The position numbers and the translations under genes were made by a program. This document shows positions 11,601 through 22,290 of a stretch of DNA of 64,000 nt, piece after piece (the stretch's first letter is position 1; every line of letters begins with the position of its first letter). A model generated the notes under the pieces. The model was not told the origin of the DNA. It did not search any database and saw nothing but the letters and a program-made list of their open reading frames with translations. Source of the DNA: Zeugodacus cucurbitae (taxonomy: Eukaryota; Arthropoda; Insecta; Diptera; Tephritidae); assembly GCF_028554725.1 (NCBI RefSeq), contig NC_071671.1:63785001-63849000 (forward strand), in the 5' to 3' direction.

Positions 11601-12130
11601 ACGCGAAGGTTAGTTGTGATACTCTGTCATAAGCTTGTATTATGAAAGCTGTAGTGGAGCTTTCACAAAAGCTTGTGACTAATTACAATAAACTTTTTTC
11701 TTTACATAAGTATGTTAGGAGGTTTTCAAATGCTTACAGCTGTAGTTGAGCTTTCACAAAAGCTTGCGGTGGAATACCTGAAAATTTCCTTTCCATGATA
11801 TAATTAAATGGAAAGGAAATGAAGTTAGTCGTGCTCAATACGCTTGTATTATGAAAGCTTTATATGAGCTTTCACAAAAGCTTGTGACAAATTAAAGGAA
11901 GCATGCTTTCATCACAAAAATACATTCGGAATTTTTTTTAAATCTTAGATTTTTAGAGTCGAAGATGTGCTTTCATAAAAGCTTGTGACATATTACTTTT
12001 AATATCGACCTTTTTTGTAACATAAAAATATTTGGAGGCCACAAATTTAGCAGGAGTTGAACTTTTTAAATCTGAAAAAGAGCTTTCACAAAAGCTCAAA
12101 AGCTTTTAAATTTCGTTAAGTACTCACAAA
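11601..12130. repeat. Diverged ~100-bp tandem repeat with GAGCTTTCACAAAAGC core
   Basis: The core GAGCTTTCACAAAAGC (followed by TTGTGAC in most units) or a close variant begins at 11657, 11748, 11866, 11967 and 12080, spaced 91-118 bp. A longer match, GCTTGTATTATGAAAGC, precedes the first and third cores, hinting at a two-unit higher-order period of about 209 bp. Spacers are poorly conserved, so the array is old. The core contains the palindrome-like pair GAGCTTT/AAAGCTT. Confidence 0.65.
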
Positions 12131-13258
12131 AAATTATAATAAATTACATCTTATTCAACACATTTCTTTTTAGTTGAGCGTAGGAAGGAACTTCATAAGT
12201 GCAGCTGACGGAAACTGCCAACGAAGTTAAATCTAAAATATATAATAAAAGGTGATAAAGACGTCGCATGTCAAGCTTACATATAAACGAGAATGTCACA
12301 AAAGCTCTTGAAAATTAGGCAAGCACACCTAAGTATTATATATTTATATTTTATGCGCACATGTGACTAGCTAAGCTTACACAACGGTATTTACGAGCAC
12401 ATCACATTGTTGTTTAAACAACATGTACATGCATACAAACAATTGTATGTAGTTGTATTTGTGCACTTAGATTTGCTTAAAAATAGCGAATAAACGCTCA
12501 CAGCGCTGTGTGAATGAACTTTTTGTATGCTTAACGGAACCCAAATACAAATGTATATATGTCTCTTACAGTACAATGACTAACTGCATATGTACGAATG
12601 CGCACGACACAATATACAGTTAGATATGCATACAGCAGTCCAAAGTAAGCTCCACTAACAAATGACAGTGTGGCACTACAAAGTACAATACACTGGTGCA
12701 AATATGTCTGTGAATTTACATACAAACGTTTATATGTATAGTATGTACAGACAATGATTTATATTTGCTGTTAGGAATACACACATACATACTTAAATTT
12801 GTATATGTGTACATTTGCCACTTGCATATGTGCTAGTGACAAAACTTAAATTGGAGTAGTGTCTGTGACAAGTCACTCAACCAAGTCAACCGTTGACTTG
12901 AATAGCTAGTTGGTTTGGGCTGCTAGTTTGCGCTGATTATTTTACCGTTAGCTTAGGCTTTGTTTTGCTACGTGCTTAAGGACATTTTTACTAGTGCAGC
13001 TGCTGCTGCTGCTGCAATCTACCAATCCACCAATGCAGCAGTCGACACATACAACTTTATAGCTCACTTTGGTTGTTGTTGTTAGAAACTCCAACTCGAC
13101 ACTTGTACTCGTTACAAAGCAAAGCTATTATAGTTTTGCACTCTAGTGTTGTCACTTGCGAATGACCGCGTTGGCTCTTGTTTGGTATAAAGTACTGACA
13201 AATATTTTCAACCGACTTTTGAAGCATATATGTATATATATATATGTACACGAAGTTG

Positions 13259-13291
<33 letters not shown>

Positions 13292-13600
13292 GTGCTTATG
13301 TTATAAATTCGTAAATCTTGCGTATGGTTCAAAACAAGCTTGTTAAAGTTACCAGATTATTGCTAATTGAATGAAAACAATTAGTGATTGGCAGAGGGAG
13401 CAAGAGAGCGAGAGCTATAGGTATATACTATGGATAATGGAGCATGTTGAGAGAAGTAAATCGAAAATGTTTAAATTTTAATAATTAATTTCCATTATGA
13501 TCAGCAAATTTTGAATTTAATATATTATTCCAAGTTTGAGGTTATATGTACTAAAAACGACTACTTGTGGGAGTAGTTCAAATATCGACCTAAAATCTGT
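12131..13600. other. Non-coding stretch with microsatellites
   Basis: There is no supportable gene. It contains a GCTGCTGCTGCTGCTGC run near 12999, a GTTGTTGTTGTT run near 13072 and a TA run at about 13255-13286. Open frames here are composed of microsatellite translation (YIYIY). Confidence 0.6.
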
Positions 13601-13606
13601 GCAGTA

Positions 13607-14300
13607 TAATGTGGATTTTGGAGTACCTCATACAGAAGATCGTACATTAAAAACATTCAAGTAATGTTCCTAAACAAACATTAATACAAAATTATTATTT
13701 TACAGAGTTGCCACCTGTTTAAAATATAAAATATTTTTTGTATAAAAACAGTATGATAAGATCTTCAAATATTATTTTCGATAGAAACATTAAATAATTA
13801 AAATTTCTAAACAAAATCTAAACTTTAATAGGGTTGCCACATTCTTGAAAATCAAAAACTTACAGCTTTTTGCTAACTTGACACTTTTGCTTATTATGGA
13901 GTACCTCATACAGTAGATCGTACATTAAAAACATCCAAGTACAAAATTACAAAATTTGGTACAAAATTATTATTTTACAGAGTTGTCACCCGATTACAAA
14001 TAAAAAATATTTTTTGTATAAAAACAATAAGATAACATCTTCTAATATTCCTTTTGATGGAAACATTAAATAATTAAAATTTTTTTTCGTTGAATAGGGT
14101 GGTTACAAATTTATTATTTACCGGAGTTGCCACCTGATTTTTTTTAATAAAAAATTTTGAATATAAATTTAACTTTCATTTTCAAATATATTTTTCGATA
14201 CAAAATTCTAAATGATTTTTATTTTTTAATAAACGATAAGATAGGGTTGACACAATTTTTAAAATTAAAAAATTATAAAAATTTTATAATAATTATAGAA
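13607..14300. repeat. Repeat array punctuated by GTTGCCAC
   Basis: GTTGCCA or one-base variants recur at 13707, 13833, 13982, 14126 and 14246. They alternate between CAGAGTTGCCACCTG-like and TAGGGTTGCCACA-like contexts. A longer direct repeat beginning TGGAGTACCTCATACAG starts at 13619 and again at 13897, a 278-bp period, so the repeat unit is a dimer of two related halves. The same core in reverse complement marks 1-345. AT-rich, with no coding capacity. Confidence 0.7.
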
Positions 14301-15582
14301 TGAGCGTTACTAAGTTCACAGTAAGCAAGAAAATTTAATTAAAAAAATTAAATTACAAGAAATCTTCATCAACGCTAATGAAAGCATGAAAGCAACTTAA
14401 GTGCCACTAAACAGCTGCTGCGACTATATAAGATTGCGACAGCAGCATATGGGAGACAACTAGATTTTTACAGCGACTTAATCAAAGTCATTGCTAAAGG
14501 GAAAAGAAAAAAATCGCATGCAATAAACTGCTGCTAAGACAAATAATCATAATTTCTGTAATGAATGCATGTAAAGCGAAGCGACGCAAACCTTAAACGT
14601 CTTACAACTTACACTCTTTTTGTTTATTTTTCGTTGTTTTGCTTTTGTGTGCGAAATAAAGTACAACTTTAGCAATATTATTTGCAAAATTCATAAAGTT
14701 TTTTATGAGTTGTGTCAGAGTTTTATGGCCACTTTGCTATGGCGCAGCTGCCAGCTGCCAGCTGTAAAGTGAGTGAAAGTCTTATCTAAGCGAGCAACGG
14801 TGTTTTGCAGGCACACACACACACATACAAACATACGAAAGTATGTATCGGTGTCCCGTTATGTCTGCTGTCTAGTTGCTTGCGAAAATTGCTTGCCATA
14901 AATCTAGTATTTCTTGTACGTACTGTAGTGTAGCTGCTGGCGCTGGTGACTGATGCTTGCCACTGCTGTTGACGTAAATTTCAAATGTACCGTTAGTCTG
15001 CGTGCACTGCAATGTATTTGATTGCATGCGCAGTAGAAGAATGCGCAAACTATGTGGAAGGTGTAGTGGACTCTTCTTGCAATTTTAATCTTTTAATTTT
15101 TTGCTTTCTGCTCTGAAATGTGTCATTTTGCAGTGTATAGAGGAGCACTAAGTAATTGTGTCATTTAATATTTGTAGGTGATACATTTAATGTAAGTAAA
15201 TGCAATTATTATTTCATAAATGTCAAAATGTCACATGTCCAATCCAATATTGCCAATATGCTTAGCTTTTAGTTCAAAAATATTTTATGATTTTGATTGC
15301 TTTTAATTTTATTTATCACCTAACTGCATATGATACATAAGTATGTATCTACGTGTGCCAAACATCGCAAAGCCACAATATCAATTCAATTAGTTGGTAT
15401 GCTTCTTCCGCTCACAACTATTTGCTTGGCCACATGGACGCGTTCATGTTTATGAATACTTTATGGAGTCGATGTTATAAGTGAAAATAAATTATGCTCA
15501 CGTTTCAGCTGACAATGCAATGCCAGCGCGTGCTTTCATTTAATGAATTAGAAGTGGGACTCAGAGTTAAATTAAGTTTTTT
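14301..15582. other. Non-coding stretch, no gene seen
   Basis: It contains a GCAGCTGCCAGCTGCCAGCTG-like patch near 14742 and a CA run near 14813. No gene or element is recognised. Confidence 0.55.
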
Positions 15583-16768
15583 TTATACTCTCGCAACAAA
15601 GTTGATAAGAGAGTATAATAGTTTTGTCCACATAAAGGTAAGTCCTAAAACTAAACGTGTTAGATATAAGATTATACTATATATATCAAAGTGATCAGAA
15701 TGACGAGTAAAGTTGAAATCCGGATGTCTGTCTGTTCGTCCGTGCATGCTGCAACTTGAGTAAAAATTGAGATATCTTGAAACTTGGAACACGAGTTCCT
15801 TTACACCATAAGAAGGTTAAGTTCGAATAGGCGGAATCGGATCACCGAAAACACATAAAGAGCTATAACTAAGCCATAAATTAAGCTATGAAATTTGGCA
15901 CAAAGGATTGTTCTAGGAAAGGGCATATTTGGATGTAATTTTTTTGAGAAAGTGGGAGTAGCCCCGCCCCCTACTAAGCTTTTTGTACATATCTCGTAAG
16001 CTACTAAAGCTATATCAACGAAAGGCGAGAGGCATTCCTTTATATAGTCCAAAAATGGAGGAAATCGGATTATAACCACGCCCACCTCCCATACAAAGGA
16101 AACTACTAAAAATGCTTTAACTCAGTAACGAAGATCAACATAAACCTTAAATTTCATCATAAAGAAGGTACAGAAGAGCTGCACTCAAATTGGTATACAA
16201 AATTTTAAATTGACGTGGTTCCGCCCTCCGAAACTACTCGACCAATTTCAATGAAATGCGGCTTGTAGTATTTTCCTTGCATCCCAATGATATGTTGTGA
16301 AAATAGGCCAAATCGGTTCACAACCACGCCTACTTCCTATATGCAAGAACTTTGAAGGCGATTTGAATCGTTTACTTTACAATAGATGAAGTAAGCACTA
16401 GTGAAGATATCGGAACAGAACTTTGCAAAAATATTGCATTTATAGTGTGGCATCGCCCTTCTAAAAAGTGATTCTAATTTTTTTTACAGAAAACATTGGT
16501 AAGACTCTCAGATATTTTGAAGAAATTCGGAGGGAATATCTCTCTTTTAATAATATGTCTCCGTGCCTAAAATACGTGAAATCGGGACATAACTTCACCT
16601 AACTCCCATATACCTAATATTAGGGTTTACAATTTTTAATGGACTTTATGCTATATATATGACGAATATGTGAGTAAAGTTGTGTGTTATATTAACAAAA
16701 TTAAATAAATAAATTGCGAGAGTATAAAATGTTCGGTTACACCCGAACTTAGCCTTTCTTTACTTGTT
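15583..16768 (+). mobile_element. INE-1/DINE-1-like interspersed element, copy A
   Basis: This is the most complete copy of the family. It begins with a subterminal inverted repeat (TTATACTCTCGCAAC ... GATAAGAGAGTATA). Next come AGTTTTGT, a TTAGATATA block and the GTCTGTCTGTTCGTCCGTG tract near 15727. It ends GCGAGAGTATAAAAT, then a small hairpin (GTTCGG-TTACAC-CCGAAC), then TTAGCCTTTCTTTACTTGTT. This order matches the layout of Drosophila INE-1/DINE-1, which are Helentron-derived non-autonomous elements; that assignment is inference from layout. There is no long coding frame. Copies B-F are at 35885, 46245, 51830, 59232 and 55650. Confidence 0.75.
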
Positions 16769-16772
16769 ATTA

Positions 16773-16936
16773 TTGGAAATAGGAAAAAGTCACACGGAGT
16801 CATATCTGGCGAATATCGAATATGGGCCAAGAATTCACGAACAAACAACGAAGTGTGAGTTTTTAAGAAATTGGCCTATTCAAGCCTGTGAAATTGTAAA
16901 TTTTAAATTCCCGTTATTTTTTGAACACACCACGTA
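16773..16936 (-). mobile_element. Deleted mariner-type element (copy 4)
   Basis: The right end (16907-16936) is the inverse of the GGTGTGTTCAAAAAATAAC terminus of the 1948 element. On the minus strand at about 16773-16814, the transposase third-aspartate region is still readable as YSPDMTPCDFFLFP, interrupted by substitutions. The copy thus joins one terminus directly to part of the catalytic core. Its other end is lost where the DINE-1-like copy A ends, four bases away. The arrangement suggests deletion within, or insertion at, this element. Confidence 0.7.
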
Positions 16937-18469
16937 TAGTGAATGTTAGTATTAGCTTTCAAAATCTGTCTATTTCTAACACTTAAAGTGCTCTTTAAAG
17001 CTTTTTTTTCAAATAAATAACGCTTTTCTTGTGATTCAGTTTTTAGTTATTCTATATTTGAGGATTTTCTGAGTTGAAGACACAGAAATCGTATTGAAGT
17101 TAGTCTTAGGGGATACATGAATAAAGAACATGATGAGTAAATTATGCAAAGATTGTTGTCTCTGACCAAACCTTTCCAAATAAGTAAGAATTTTTAAGGA
17201 ATAACAGCGTCATATTGCAAATTCTGATTTTTATTGTAAGAATCCGTTATTTTTTCGTTAAATCGCTGAAAAAGTGGGTCACACCTTAAATTTACCAGAG
17301 AGGCAGAAAGCAATCTGCACTAGTAACGAATCCGCTTATCCATTAATTTTTCCTGGCAGTTTATCAATTGTTCGTCTTCGTTAGAACCTTTATGCTCTTC
17401 AAGATAATATTAATGTATTTAAAAACAAAAATAAATTTACATAAGGCCAACTATAAACTTAATAATGGAAGCTCTTGCTAATGAACCCAGACTGATTGAA
17501 TTTATGCTCAGTGAAATCAGTTTGCATCCATCTGTAGTTAAAAAAAATTAACTTTATTGAATTTCATATATTTTCATATTTTTTTATTATTATTAGCTTA
17601 CTTGTACTTTTATTAAATTTTTCTTTTAGAAATATTTGTATATAAATATAAAATCATTTATCAAAGTACGCTTTAAGACGCCCAACTTCACTACTTCTGC
17701 ACTATGGACGTATTATTTAGCAGCCAAACCATTTCATATGCATGTATTTTCCATTACCTGTACTCTATTAATTATTTTCCAAGTAACCGCTGTCGCAACC
17801 TGACACCAAAGTGGCGGTGTCGCCGCAAGACAGCTGCTGTGCAACAAAAACAACTAAAAACGGCACAAGCAACTTCATATTTCTTTATGAAGTAAGTTAA
17901 ATAACTTTGAACTTGAACTTTTTTAGTACATAAAGTTTTCATAGCAACAACTCGGTTGCCTGCAAATTTCCGCATTGCTTCTACGTACAATGTAAATAAT
18001 TAATTTGTGTATTGGTGCAGGGTCACTAGCAGCGTTGCTGTGGCTTGTACTTGAAGAAAATATTAAATAAATGCTGGTATATATACTCTGTATAGACTGT
18101 ATATAGTTTCATGCATTTACTCACTTGTGTTTCACCTTATTGCACATAAACTGCATTTGTTTCTACCGTAGCCTGCACAATACCCTCACACTGTGCCTGC
18201 ATTGTTCACCGAGGCGTATGAGTAATATTTAGTTAGCACATTAGCTCTCATACCCATGTGTGTATGTATGTAATATGCGTTCGTTTGTGCATTTGTGCGA
18301 GTTGCTCAGTTGGAGCTCGTAAATATGACTTCGTGGTATTATTATTGACGTTAATGTCAAGGTCAGCAAGTGAATTGAATATGAAATATTAAATTTCATT
18401 ATAGCTATACAAATGCATACATACTTATTTGTGAGGCATATTAAGTGATTTGTGAATTGTATTTTTTTA
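16937..18469. other. Non-coding stretch, no gene seen
   Basis: No supportable gene. The segment around 17800-17870 is GC-richer (CGCTGTCGCAACCTG) and open in two frames on opposite strands, but neither has recognisable features. Confidence 0.5.
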
Positions 18470-18616
18470 TTAAACTTGGATTTCAAAAACTCGAAAAATC
18501 AACTTCGTATAATTCATGACATACAGCAGTTCCATTTCTTTGGCCAAATGGTCCAATTTTCTTTCCACTTGGTCTGGTCGAGCGTCATCTAATTCGTTGA
18601 AATTGAAATCTAACAT
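18470..18616 (-). CDS. Short coding-like frame, 48 residues from ATG, unknown
   Basis: I do not recognise this frame. It reads MLDFNFNELDDARPDQ then VERKLDHLAKEMELLYV and ends FEIQV-stop. It continues open upstream without an ATG for about 17 more codons, to a TAG. The middle has the alternating acidic, basic and hydrophobic composition of an amphipathic helix, unlike the random frames around it. The stop codon overlaps an AATAAA-like run, as a terminal exon might. It could be the last exon of a spliced gene, a fragment of a decayed gene or element, or chance. No other exon was found on either side. Confidence 0.2.
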   Translation of the reverse strand: MLDFNFNELDDARPDQVERKLDHLAKEMELLYVMNYTKLIFRVFEIQV

Positions 18617-19000
18617 ATATTGACGAACTATACTTCTCAAAATTCGGGAGCAGAGAGCAGACTAAAGCTTTTAAAATGGCTTGTGGAATACTAACGAGAC
18701 ACAAGAAGATTTCATTTTTGGACATATTTTTACAAATACCACTTTGCTATTAATGTGACTTTGTAGTGATGTTACATTAAAATCTGTCATAGATCATAGC
18801 TTCGTGGCAATATTGGCAATCAATTACTTTGTAAGACCAGGGCTCAAATAAGTATTTGACCAAATCTCAGTTTCAGATATTCAACACCTTGGCATTTGCA
18901 AATTATACGATTTCTATAATTTGACGGTTTTTAAGTGTCATAATAATGACTTAAAAGCACAAAAATTTTTTCAAACGATTTTGCTGTATAAGAAACTGAT
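18617..19000. other. Non-coding stretch, nothing recognised
   Basis: No gene, repeat or motif that I can support. Confidence 0.5.
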
Positions 19001-19545
19001 GAAAGCTCTAAGCTTTTGAAAAAGCTTTCGAAGAAAGAAGGGTAAAAATGTATGATTTTCTTAAAAATAACAATTTGGAATTAAAATGTATTCAAATTTA
19101 AATTTTAATTGCCAAAGCTTAAAGCTTTGGAAAAAGCTTTTGATAAAAATTGGTTAAAAATACATGATATTCTTAAAAATAACTGTTTCCAATTGAAATG
19201 TATTAAAATTTAAAATTCAATTACGAAACCTCTAAGCTTTGGAAAAAGCTTTCGAAGAAAGAGTGTTGAAGATGTATGATTTTCTTAAAAATAATAATTT
19301 ATAATCAAAATATATTTATATTTGGAATTTAATTACGAAAGCTTTAAGTTTTTGAAAAAGCTTTTGAAAAAAAAGTTTAGAAAATGTATGACTCACTTAC
19401 AACTAATCAATTGTAATAAAAATTTGTAATTTAATAACGAAAGCACAAAGCTTTGGAAAAGCTTTCGAAAAAAGGAAGTTAATAATTTATGATTTTCTTA
19501 AAAATCTTTGTTTGCAATCAAAATTTATTTGAATTTCCTTGAAAC
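19001..19545. repeat. 112-bp tandem repeat headed by AAGCTTT palindromes
   Basis: Five units start at 19001, 19113, 19225, 19337 and 19439: three further steps of exactly 112 bp and one of 102. Each begins with a GAAAGC(T)... AAGCTTT(T)GGAAAAAGCTTTCGA-like palindromic head, then GTATGATTTTCTTAAAAAT, then an AT-rich tail ending TAATTAC. Units are diverged but collinear. No coding capacity. Confidence 0.85.
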
Positions 19546-21829
19546 AGTCAAACTCTTGCATTTATACCACAAAGTTATTTAGCCTTAATATAGGCGCGTA
19601 AATAATCACACTTCTCGCGCCCACATAAATATGCAATCTTAATGGAGTTGACAGGCCGTTGACACTTGTTTGCCATACACATACAACAAAAACATAACAG
19701 CCAGCTTTAAGCAGTGAAGCTGAAGCTTATTTAAAAACAACAACAAAAATACACAAATGAACTATGCCTGCAAAGTGGTGTTGCTTATAAATTGGTTGAA
19801 TTGGTGTAAGTTTCGGGAAACTAGCGAATTGTGGTGTTGACATAAACCGTATTTGTCAAAAATCGCTGACATGCGTTGGGGTTGCCATTCCTTCAAAGCA
19901 CACACATGGCTGTGGCTGGCAATAAGCTCATATTTCCGCAAAGGATACGCATATGAGTGTGGCGGAAATGGAAGTGTAAAAGCAAAAAAAAAAAAATTAT
20001 GAGTAAACATCACAACAAAGCGTGGGCGTAAAATCTGTTAGGCGACGACAATGTGTAAATGGCGAATTGTCGGTGGCAGTTGTGGGTGCTCTACAAAGCG
20101 AGAGCACTCAAATTTTCTCAGACAGCTGTGGCCAACAAGTAAATATATATGTAATGAGCAAAGTGAAAAGGGGGAAACGTATAGTAAAGTGTGCTGTCTG
20201 CTCGTTAAGCTTACACGGCTACTTCTGGTTGCTTAAGTACAGTACCTATGCGCTGTTATGTTATGCGCCTGCTTAAGTGTGTAGAGCGTGAAAATGTTTA
20301 ACTACTCACTGCCATATCTACACTTGCTTCACTTATGTCTTGTAATTGAAGTTTGAGTATGCCACTTCGCCGCTTTACTGTCCTTCCTTTGTAAGGGCAA
20401 GTGTGTGTGTGTGTGTGTGACTGCACTATCACACTTATATCACTGTTAACCATAGTGAAATCCTGTAATGGGCATAAAATTTAATGCCATTACCACTTCA
20501 TGGTTTTCAGTTGGTTATACTCATTCCAACTAACAGCCCTTCCCTCCGCATAAGCTATAAAATTACCAACAATTTAAGCGTAGCAGTAGAAAAGCATATA
20601 TTTTGGCGAGAGCCCACGCATTCTCTAGTTGAGATGCTTCCGGAATGCCACATGTGTTCTGTGCATAATACATACATGGAGTCAGGGATGTAGTTAGTTG
20701 AAAATTTCGAAGGACGTTGACTATGATATTGGAGAGTTTCTATTTCTTGTTTCTGTTCAAACAGCTTTTTCGTTCCCAAAGCTTCTCAATCAAAAATGTC
20801 TTGGTATAAAAAAGTAAATTTAAAGCTAACATACTATTTCTCGGGTAACTTACTGGTAATATGAGGGGAAATTTCCTAACAAAATATTCCTCTAACCTAC
20901 TCATACTTCCCAAGAGGTCTTCTTTCAGTCTTCAAAGGTTCAATAAGCTGTGAAAAATATATATTAGAGTTTCTAAACTTAATCAGAGTTTTGTTTTTTA
21001 ATTTTACAAATTCTCATAAGTCATCTTAACCCCTTAACACTTACCCCTCCACAACTCAGCTTCAGCGACTCCACTGCTAATATTTCAGGCACCTTAAATT
21101 GCTTTTACTATGTGGGTTTCCGCGTCGTTTATTTCCCACTTTTATTATTGTTTATTGTTCGACTTTGTTATTTTTGCTTTAGTTGCTGTAAAACATACTC
21201 TCTTCAATGTATATACAAACATAGTAGAATATAGCATACATAGTCCTGTATGTTTGTATGTAAATAAGCACAACCACATCCAGACCTAAGAATATACATA
21301 TATGTATTTTGAAGTGCTCAACATGCATTCTAGCCGCTTGTTGCTTGCGGTTTGAGTTTCCATAAGCCTTAAGCCTTGGCGGTGCGAACAACAATCACTT
21401 AATGTCATTTTGTGTTGCTGTTGATAGGTGAATCTGATTTTCGACATGCTCGAAATGCATAAATAAATGCAAAAGGATTTTATTTTTGTCGGTTTTATTT
21501 GTATATAAACTAAATGAGTAAATTTGTATATCCCGTACATATGTATGTCTATATGTATTACAGTATTTAAGCATGTGGGCGTGCAAGTTTTTATATTTAT
21601 GAGCGCTGTAATAACGGAAAATTATGATGCTAGTATTTATGAGATCATAAAATATATGTATTTAAGGCGGAAATAATATGACTACCAGTTTAGCCTGACC
21701 AGCCCATAAGAGCGCCACTGTACTTACATTGCATAATATGGGAGTGTATGTGAGAGATGTTGTAATGTTGCTATAACAGTCCGAAGTCAAGGAAAAATAT
21801 CAGTATTTATGAGAGAGTGTACTGGAGCT
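19546..21829. other. Non-coding stretch, no gene seen
   Basis: Contains a GT run at about 20401-20419 and several overlapping short frames around 19880-20280 that I cannot assign. No transposon recognised. Confidence 0.5.
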
Positions 21830-22290
21830 TTACGCTCTGTAATATAATATAGACAGAAGCAAGTGCAGTGAGTGTGTTCTTCATTACTACGAGCGGCGAA
21901 GATCTGCCAGTAGACTATTAGATCATTTCGATATCGGGTTCTTACTAGTTACACTTCGCGAAAGCTTTTAAAAAGTTTTGAAGATTAAGCGTGATAATAA
22001 TTATCTGTAGACCCTCTCCTTCTTTTATCTAGCATTTGTCACTCGGCACTCGACCAAACACTGTACAATATAGTCTAGGGAGCGGTAAGTACAATGAGAG
22101 GAGCTTCATTACTCAGAGTGGTATCGGAGTCGTCGGATCTATAAAAAAATAGCGAACACCTTGAGAAAGCTTTATAAAAGAGTGGAAGATCGAACAGGAG
22201 AATAATTATCTCTGGAAATGTCTGGATTTTATCTCTTCTCTTCTTTCTTATAACGTTGTTTTTGTACACGTTGGATTAAGTTCGTACTTA
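21830..22290. repeat. Diverged ~230-bp tandem duplication
   Basis: Two successive segments share ordered words: CTGTAATATAATATAGAC / CTGTACAATATAGTCTAG, TTCTTCATTACT / CTTCATTACTC, and GATAATAATTATCTGTAG / GAGAATAATTATCTCTGG. The first is about 21836-22020 and the second about 22060-22225. They are an old duplication; no function is apparent. Confidence 0.45.

Noticed and set aside
13057..13332. 91-codon minus-strand frame with a YIYIYIY run
   Set aside because: Translation of a TA microsatellite.
15801..16085. 94-codon minus-strand frame inside the DINE-1-like copy A, with similar frames in other copies
   Set aside because: It lies wholly within a non-coding interspersed element; the frame is not maintained across copies.
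20007..20276. Coding-like plus-strand frame around 20.0-20.3 kb
   Set aside because: No ATG in the early part, no good splice acceptor, and a second frame is open over the same bases.
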